64,000 nucleotides of DNA from Streptomyces hyderabadensis (GTDB lineage Bacteria; Actinomycetota; Actinomycetes; Streptomycetales; Streptomycetaceae). The notes under the pieces were generated by a model. That model was given only the letters and a program-made list of their open reading frames with translations, was not told the DNA's origin and made no database searches. The stretch lies in the NCBI RefSeq assembly GCF_020404845.1, contig NZ_JAIOJZ010000009.1:1-64000 (forward strand), given 5' to 3'. Position 1 is the stretch's first letter; every line of letters starts with the position of its first letter. The position numbers and the translations under genes were made by a program. This document shows positions 59,390 to 64,000 of the stretch, one piece after another.

Positions 59390-60721
59390 TTACGCCGTGC
59401 GCAGGAAACGGTCCAGGACGCGGACGCCGAAGTGCAGCGCCTCGACCGGGACCCGTTCGTCCACGCCGTGGAAGAGGGCCTGGTAGTCGAAGCCCTCGGG
59501 CAGCTTCAGCGGCGCGAAGCCGTATCCGGTGATGCCGAGCCGGGAGAACTGCTTGGCGTCCGTGCCGCCGGACATGCAGTACGGCACGACGTGTCCCTCG
59601 GGCGCGAACTCCTCCACCGCGGCGCGCATCCGGGCGTAGGTCGGCGAGTCCACCGGTGCCTGCAGGGCCACCTCGTGGTGGGCGAACTCCCAGTCCACGT
59701 CCGGCCCGGTGAGGCGGTCGAGGGTGCTGCGGAACTCGTCCTCGCCGCCGTACAGGAAGCGCCCGTCGACGTGGGCGACGGCCTCTCCCGGGATGACGTT
59801 GACCTTGTACCCGGCGTCCAGCATGGTCGGGTTGCTGCTGTTGCGGACGGTGGCCTCGACCAGTTTCCCGGCCTCGCCGAGCTTGTCCAGCAGGGCGTCG
59901 ACGTCGCTCAGGTCCGTCTCGATGCCGTAGACGGCGGCGATCTCGGTCAGGGCCGCGCGCACGGTCGGGGTCAGCCGCAGCGGCCACTCGTGGGCGCCGA
60001 TGCGGGTGATCGCGGCGGCGAGCCGGGTGACCGCGTTCTCCCGGTTCACCTTGGAGCCGTGTCCGGCCCGTCCGCGTGCGGTCAGCTTGAGCCAGCCCGT
60101 GCCGCGCTCACCGGCGGCGATGGGGTAGAACTGGCGCCCGGCCCCGTCGTGGAAGGTGAACGCCCCGGACTCGCTGACGCCCTCGGTGCAGCCCTCGAAC
60201 AGCGCGGCGTGCCGGTCGGCGAGGAAGCCGGAGCCGTCCTCGGCGCTGGCCTCCTCGTCCGCGGTGAACGCGATCACCACGTCCCGCCGGGGCCGCACCC
60301 CCTGCCGGGCCCAGTCGCGGACGACCGCGAGGATCATCGCGTCCATGTTCTTCATGTCGACGGCGCCGCGCCCCCAGACGACGCCGTCGCGGATCTCCCC
60401 GGAGAACGGGTGCACGCTCCAGTCGGCGGCCTCGGCGGGCACGACGTCCAGGTGACCGTGGACCAGCAGCGCGTCGGCCGACGGGTCGGTGCCCTCGATG
60501 CGGGCCACCACGTTGGTGCGGCCCGGGGTGCGCTCCAGCAGCGTGGGCTCGATCCCGGCCTCGGCGAGCCGCGCGGCGGCGTACTCGGCGGCCGGACGCT
60601 CCTGGCAGTCGCCGCCGCCCCGGTTGGTGGTGTCGATCCGGATCAGCTCGGAGGTGAACCGGACGACCTCGTCCAGCGCCTGCTCGCCGGTGTCCGGCCC
60701 GGTCCCCGTGTGCTCAGCCAT
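59390..60721 (-). CDS. M20-family metallopeptidase
   Basis: A 443-residue zinc aminoacyl-dipeptidase/deacylase of the M20/M25/M40 group. Metal ligands lie in LLVHGHLDVVPAEA, VVWGRGAVDMKNMDA and FTADEEASAEDGSGF, with the dimerisation-domain His in GRAGHGSKVN and the closing CMSGGTDAKQF. It acts on dipeptides or N-acyl amino acids in the cytoplasm. Its start overlaps the end of the M55 gene by eight bases, so it follows directly in the operon. Confidence 0.93.
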   Translation of the reverse strand: MAEHTGTGPDTGEQALDEVVRFTSELIRIDTTNRGGGDCQERPAAEYAAARLAEAGIEPTLLERTPGRTNVVARIEGTDPSADALLVHGHLDVVPAEAADWSVHPFSGEIRDGVVWGRGAVDMKNMDAMILAVVRDWARQGVRPRRDVVIAFTADEEASAEDGSGFLADRHAALFEGCTEGVSESGAFTFHDGAGRQFYPIAAGERGTGWLKLTARGRAGHGSKVNRENAVTRLAAAITRIGAHEWPLRLTPTVRAALTEIAAVYGIETDLSDVDALLDKLGEAGKLVEATVRNSSNPTMLDAGYKVNVIPGEAVAHVDGRFLYGGEDEFRSTLDRLTGPDVDWEFAHHEVALQAPVDSPTYARMRAAVEEFAPEGHVVPYCMSGGTDAKQFSRLGITGYGFAPLKLPEGFDYQALFHGVDERVPVEALHFGVRVLDRFLRTA

Positions 60722-61547
60722 ACTGCTCCTCCACCGCCGCCGAGACGATCGTCGTGACCGCCTTGAACGTCCGGATCGCCTCGAACATCGTGTCGTGGGT
60801 GTACGCGACCTTCCGCTCCCCGACCTGCGCCACCCCGGGCACCACGGTCGACGCCGCCGCCAGGTGCTCGGCGTCGAACTCCAGGGCGAGGGTGAAGGGC
60901 CCGCCGCTCACCGGCTCGTGCCGCACGGCGAGCGCGGTGGCCTCCTTGGCCGCGGCCCGGATGTCGGCGGCGGTCCTGGCCGGTGTGCGGCACACGGCCG
61001 CGTACCGCGACACGTGGTCCTTGACCGCGACCTTGCGTGCCTCGGGCGCATACCCGAGGGCGTCCTCGCAGGCCACGTCGTCCCCGGTGACCAGCACCAC
61101 GGGCACTCCGTACTCGGCGACCACGTGTGCGTTGAGCAGACCCTCACTGGCCCGTACGTCGTTCAGCCAGACGCCGGTGAGCTGGTTGGCGAGGTAGGTG
61201 TGCGCGAGGACGCCCTCCATGCCGGCGCCCGCGTGGTACCCGATGAACGCTATGCCGTCCACGTCGCCGTGCTGGACGCCCTCCACCATGGACAGCGCCT
61301 TGTGCCGCCCGGTGAGCATCTCGGTGCGCTCGTCGAGCCGCTCCAGGAGGAGGTTGCGCATGCTCCAGTGCGCCTCGTTGACCAGCACCTCGTCGGCTCC
61401 GCCGTCGAAGAAGCCGAGCACGGCCGCGTTCACGTCCGAGGTGAACATCGACCGGCACCGCTCCCACTGCGGCGTCCCCGGCAGCACGTCGGCCGGCCAG
61501 GTGACACCGGTGGCGCCTTCCATGTCGGCACTGATGAGGATCTTCAT
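60714..61547 (-). CDS. M55-family D-aminopeptidase
   Basis: A 277-residue metallopeptidase of the DppA/M55 family, which removes D-amino acids from the N-terminus of peptides, such as D-Ala-D-Ala from wall turnover. Ligands: the N-terminal ILISADMEGATGV (Asp, Glu), VNEAHWSMRN, IGYHAGAG and NDVRASEGLLNAHVV. Length is normal. The ATG at 61545-61547 has no ribosome-binding site; TACGGT lies seven bases upstream, so it is probably leaderless. It is first in the operon M55-M20-S9-S66, with a DasR-like palindrome about 60 bases upstream. Confidence 0.92.
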   Translation of the reverse strand: MKILISADMEGATGVTWPADVLPGTPQWERCRSMFTSDVNAAVLGFFDGGADEVLVNEAHWSMRNLLLERLDERTEMLTGRHKALSMVEGVQHGDVDGIAFIGYHAGAGMEGVLAHTYLANQLTGVWLNDVRASEGLLNAHVVAEYGVPVVLVTGDDVACEDALGYAPEARKVAVKDHVSRYAAVCRTPARTAADIRAAAKEATALAVRHEPVSGGPFTLALEFDAEHLAAASTVVPGVAQVGERKVAYTHDTMFEAIRTFKAVTTIVSAAVEEQYG

Positions 61548-61554
61548 GGCCCGA

Positions 61555-61560
61555 ACCGTA
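61555..61560 (-). promoter_or_regulatory. Possible -10 box of the peptidase operon
   Basis: TACGGT on the minus strand, seven bases before the M55 ATG. It matches the TANNNT pattern seen before other genes in the window that lack a ribosome-binding site. Confidence 0.45.
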
Positions 61561-61596
61561 CGCGGTGCCGTGCCACCTCTGCCAGGGCTGTGGATA

Positions 61597-61616
61597 ACCA
61601 CCGGTGGTCTGGACCA
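61597..61616 (-). promoter_or_regulatory. DasR-like (GntR-type) operator and overlapping palindrome
   Basis: TGGTCTGGACCA (61605-61616) differs by one base from the core of the Streptomyces DasR site, TGGTCTAGACCA. An overlapping palindrome ACCACCGGTGGT lies at 61597-61608. They stand about 60 bases upstream of the M55 start, upstream of the presumed -10. Confidence 0.55.
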
Positions 61617-61688
61617 CTGAAGGGCCCCCGTACGGCCTACGAACAGCGCTTTCCGCGAAACCGGCCGGTCACAAACCCGGTCGTGCGG

Positions 61689-62165
61689 TCAGGCCCCGTG
61701 ACGGTCGCTCCACGGGCCGCCCGGCACCAGGGCGTCGAGGACGGCCGACAACCGCGGCGGCTCGACCGGGTCCGTCAGCGTGCCCAGGTCCGGCCACGCC
61801 GTCCATGCGTACGTGTCCAGGCTGGCCTGCTCGTCGGGGAGCAGGCCGGTCCGCACCAGCGGGGGTCGCTCGTCGGCGAACTCGGCGAGGAAGAAGTGCT
61901 CCGTTCCGGTGAACCGCCTGCCGTTCCACCACAGGTCACGGTCGACCGGTACCGACCGGTCGAGCACCGCGGCCGGGTCGAGTCCGGTCTCCTCGGCCAG
62001 TTCGCGTCGTGCCGCGGCCAAGGGCGTCTCGCCCGGCTCGATGCCCCCGCCGGGCGGCTCCCAGAGGTACGCCCCGTCGGACGGGTCCCGCCAGCGCAGG
62101 AGCAGCAGGCGACGGGAGGCGTCCAGACAGATGACCCGGGACGCGGGCCGGTGCGTCGAGTCCAT
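61689..62165 (-). CDS. Nudix hydrolase
   Basis: A 158-residue pyrophosphohydrolase. The Nudix box GGIEPGETPLAAARRELAEETGL fits Gx5Ex7REx2EExG with all metal-binding residues (shown in part as GGIEPGETP ... RRELAEETG). The flanking RVICLDASRRLLLLRW is typical of small substrate-ambiguous members. The ATG at 62163-62165 has TAGCAT six bases upstream and no ribosome-binding site, so it may be leaderless. It lies nine bases after the methyltransferase stop on the same strand. Confidence 0.92.
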   Translation of the reverse strand: MDSTHRPASRVICLDASRRLLLLRWRDPSDGAYLWEPPGGGIEPGETPLAAARRELAEETGLDPAAVLDRSVPVDRDLWWNGRRFTGTEHFFLAEFADERPPLVRTGLLPDEQASLDTYAWTAWPDLGTLTDPVEPPRLSAVLDALVPGGPWSDRHGA

Positions 62166-62174
62166 CGCCCGATG

Positions 62175-62897
62175 CTACGCGACGCCCGCCACCACCCATG
62201 CCGACGGCAGCTCGATGCGGGTGCCGTCTGCCGTGTACTCCGTGGTGACCAGGGGGAGTTCACCGCCGGCCAGCACGGTCAGTCCGGCCGCACGGAGGTG
62301 CTCCGGCACCGCGTCGTCGGGGACGGCGCCGGGCGTCAGGCCATGGCGGAGGACGGGGGCGAGTTTGGCGGGCGGGCCGGCCGGCCCCTGGGCCAGGCCC
62401 ATCAGGACGGTCTTCGCCGCCTGGGAGGGCTCGACCAGGAAGGCGCGGCCGCGTGCGCCGAGGAGCACGGCGAGGGCGTCGGCCAGGGGCTGCCGGTCGT
62501 CGGGCTCGCACTGGTGCAGGACGCCCCGGACGTAGACGTTCGCGTCGCCCAGCTCCGCGTGCAGCGCCTCCGCCTCGGCCTTGTCGGCGGCGTCCAGCTG
62601 CCGGTAGGCGGCCAGCCCCGCCGGGTCGGCGTGCCGGGCGTGGCCGAGGGCGGCGGCGGAGAGGTCGGCGCCGACCACGTGCGGGAAGCGTTCGGCGAAG
62701 TAACGGGTCTGGGTGCCGTTGCCGCACCCCAGGTCGATCAGCGGCAGGGCGGGGTCGGTCAGGTGCGGTTCGAAGTGGGCCAGGTGGCGACCGGCGGTCA
62801 GCGTCGGCTCCGCGTCCCAGAACACCGCCCCCCGGTCCCCGGAGGCCTCGTTCCAGAAGCCCTCCCAGGCGTCCCGGTACCGGCTCGTCACGCTCAT
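62175..62897 (-). CDS. SAM-dependent methyltransferase
   Basis: A 240-residue methyltransferase. The SAM motif LPLIDLGCGNGTQTRYFAERF (shown in part) is followed by VVGADLSAAALGHAR. The N-terminal YRDAWEGFWNEASGDRGAVFWDAEP is characteristic of a thiopurine/tellurite-type relative common in actinomycetes. Substrate unknown. The ATG at 62895-62897 has GGGGAGA upstream; the longer open frame above it has no homology. It is upstream of, and near, the Nudix gene. Confidence 0.88.
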   Translation of the reverse strand: MSVTSRYRDAWEGFWNEASGDRGAVFWDAEPTLTAGRHLAHFEPHLTDPALPLIDLGCGNGTQTRYFAERFPHVVGADLSAAALGHARHADPAGLAAYRQLDAADKAEAEALHAELGDANVYVRGVLHQCEPDDRQPLADALAVLLGARGRAFLVEPSQAAKTVLMGLAQGPAGPPAKLAPVLRHGLTPGAVPDDAVPEHLRAAGLTVLAGGELPLVTTEYTADGTRIELPSAWVVAGVA

Positions 62898-63105
62898 GCC
62901 CGTCTCCCCAGGTGCGACGACGTACGGCCCGCCGGCTGCGACGGGTCCGTACGGTGTACCGCGCTCCGGGCACGGCCACAAGCGCCCGGCGCATTCCTTC
63001 ACCGGCCGTTCGCGCCGGGCGGATTCGGTCCGCGGGCCGGTTCCGGTAGATTGCTGCGGTCCCCGGGCGCGGGGCGACGCGAACGGCGACGGGGCGGGGG
63101 AACGC

Positions 63106-63363
63106 ATGGGGGTCGGACGGTACCGGGACATCGAGGTCGGGGACATGCCCCCGGTGCTCGCCGCCGTACTGGGGGTGCTCCTGCTGGGCCTGTTCTGCGG
63201 CCTCATCTGGTATCTGACCAGGCTGGACCACACGAAGCTGAGGGATCCCCGGGCGCGGGCGCGGGCGGCGCGGCGCAAGAAGAGCCGGCGTCGGCAGCAG
63301 GAACTGCGCGACCGGCGCGCCCGTCTGCAACGCCAGGCGGAGCGCCGCCGCGACGCCGGCTAG
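63106..63363 (+). CDS. Small single-pass membrane protein with Arg-rich tail
   Basis: An 85-residue protein: a short N-terminus, one transmembrane helix (PPVLAAVLGVLLLGLFCGLIWYL) and a strongly basic C-terminal half (ARAARRKKSRRRQQELRDRRARLQRQAERRRD), likely a cytoplasmic helix. GGGGG precedes the ATG at 63106. Its stop overlaps the convergent PP2C/kinase gene by four bases. No known family is evident; the length and layout are real-looking. Confidence 0.7.
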   Translation: MGVGRYRDIEVGDMPPVLAAVLGVLLLGLFCGLIWYLTRLDHTKLRDPRARARAARRKKSRRRQQELRDRRARLQRQAERRRDAG

Positions 63364-64000
63364 TACCGCGACGCCTGCCCGTGCCGCGCGGGCAGCGTCA
63401 GCTCGAACCACACCGTCTTGCCCGCGCCGGTGCGGCTGGCGCCCCATGCCCGGGCGAGGGTGCTGACCACGCGCAGGCCGCGACCGGTCTCGTCCTCGGG
63501 ACCCGCGCTCCGCAACGCCGGCAGGTCGTGGTCGTCGTCGTCCACCTCGCACAGCAGCGTGTCGGCGCGCACCAGGCGCAGCTCCACGGGGCGGGCGTGG
63601 GAGTGCCGTACGGCGTTGGTGACCAGCTCGCTGACCATCAGCTCCGCGGGGGCCGCCAGCTTCGGCAGCCCCCAGTCGTGGAGTTGCTCGCGGACCACCG
63701 CGCGGGCGCGGCCCACCTCGGCCGGGTCGCGGGCGAGGCTCCATTCGGCGACGGAGTCGGGCTCGATGCCGGTCAGCCGGGCCATCAGCAGGGCGACGTC
63801 GTCCTTGCGGCCGCCACGGGTGCCCAGGGCGCGGATGATGGTGTCGCAGGCGTCGTCCATGGACGCGGCCGGGTGGGCGGCGGACTCGCAGAGGGTGGCG
63901 AGCCCGACGCCGATGTCCTCGCCGCGCACCTCCACCAGGCCGTCGGTGCACATCACCAGCCGGTCGCCGGGTGCCACCGGCACGCGCACCGACTCGAACG
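63360..64000 (-). CDS. SpoIIE/PP2C phosphatase fused to an anti-sigma-type ATPase (5' end outside window)
   Basis: The last 213 residues or so of a larger regulator. The start of the visible part ends a SpoIIE-type PP2C domain (GDRLVMCTDGLVEVRGEDIGVG, DDACDTIIRALG, DDVALLMARLTG). After a linker comes an HATPase_c domain of the RsbW/anti-sigma kind, with ELMVSELVTNAVRHSHA (N-box) and DETGRGLRVVSTLARAWG (G-box). Multidomain proteins with PAS or GAF sensors upstream are common in Streptomyces and control SigB-type stress sigma factors by partner switching. The frame is open across base 64000. Confidence 0.9.
   Translation of the reverse strand, partial: FESVRVPVAPGDRLVMCTDGLVEVRGEDIGVGLATLCESAAHPAASMDDACDTIIRALGTRGGRKDDVALLMARLTGIEPDSVAEWSLARDPAEVGRARAVVREQLHDWGLPKLAAPAELMVSELVTNAVRHSHARPVELRLVRADTLLCEVDDDDHDLPALRSAGPEDETGRGLRVVSTLARAWGASRTGAGKTVWFELTLPARHGQASRY

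Overview
The window is about 72% G+C, with dense genes, frequent GTG starts, stop/start overlaps and families typical of actinomycetes: DUF574 methyltransferases, DUF5753 helix-turn-helix regulators, an F420-dependent oxidoreductase, and a gvpO-A-F-G-Y-Z-J-L-S-K gas-vesicle locus. It is almost certainly chromosomal DNA of a Streptomyces. I see no tRNA, rRNA, CRISPR array, transposase or integrase.

Layout. Bases 1-148 hold a scrap of a modular polyketide synthase fused to the 3' end of a secreted rhamnogalacturonan lyase (a rearrangement or an assembly join). Bases 2-6.4 kb carry a small methyltransferase, pterin dehydratase, two regulators and a DUF574 methyltransferase. Bases 6.5-13.06 kb are a complete narGHJI respiratory nitrate reductase operon with a striking inverted repeat against its start codon. 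Bases 13-16.3 kb carry a SigE-type sigma factor with a membrane partner, a secreted propeller and an OsmC-type protein. Bases 16.3-19.2 kb are a MoxR ATPase/vWA pair. Bases 19.3-27.4 kb hold an amino-acid permease, a holin-like/phosphodiesterase fusion, two metallo-beta-lactamase-fold proteins, DedA and an aminotransferase-like protein with no catalytic lysine. Bases 27.35-28.25 kb are a gene-free block of nested GC-rich repeats.

Bases 28.2-36.6 kb look stress-related: a SigB/F-type sigma factor, AraC plus glyoxalase, a UvrA-like ATPase, DUF2795 plus a PfpI-like protein, and a relative of mycobacterial Rv2629 (the Balon ribosome-hibernation family). Several of these have a GNNT-N15/16-GGGTAC promoter. 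An ABC-F ATPase, a PAP2/lipid-kinase fusion and a methyltransferase follow. From 51.2 down to 41.1 kb one long minus-strand series runs NDH-2-like flavoprotein, transketolase, LigD-type polymerase domain, then ten gas-vesicle genes. It ends in a strong hairpin shared with a 56-residue hydrophobic protein.

Bases 51.3-56.4 kb hold an F420 oxidoreductase, a small membrane protein, VOC, DUF5107 and DUF6204 proteins and an acetyltransferase. Bases 56.4-61.6 kb are a peptide-breakdown operon (M55, M20, S9, S66 enzymes) with a DasR-like operator upstream. The window ends with Nudix, methyltransferase, a small membrane protein and a truncated PP2C/kinase regulator. Themes suggested by the gene content are anaerobic or stationary-phase respiration and dormancy (nar, Rv2629-like protein, stress promoters), buoyancy, and cell-wall or peptide recycling.
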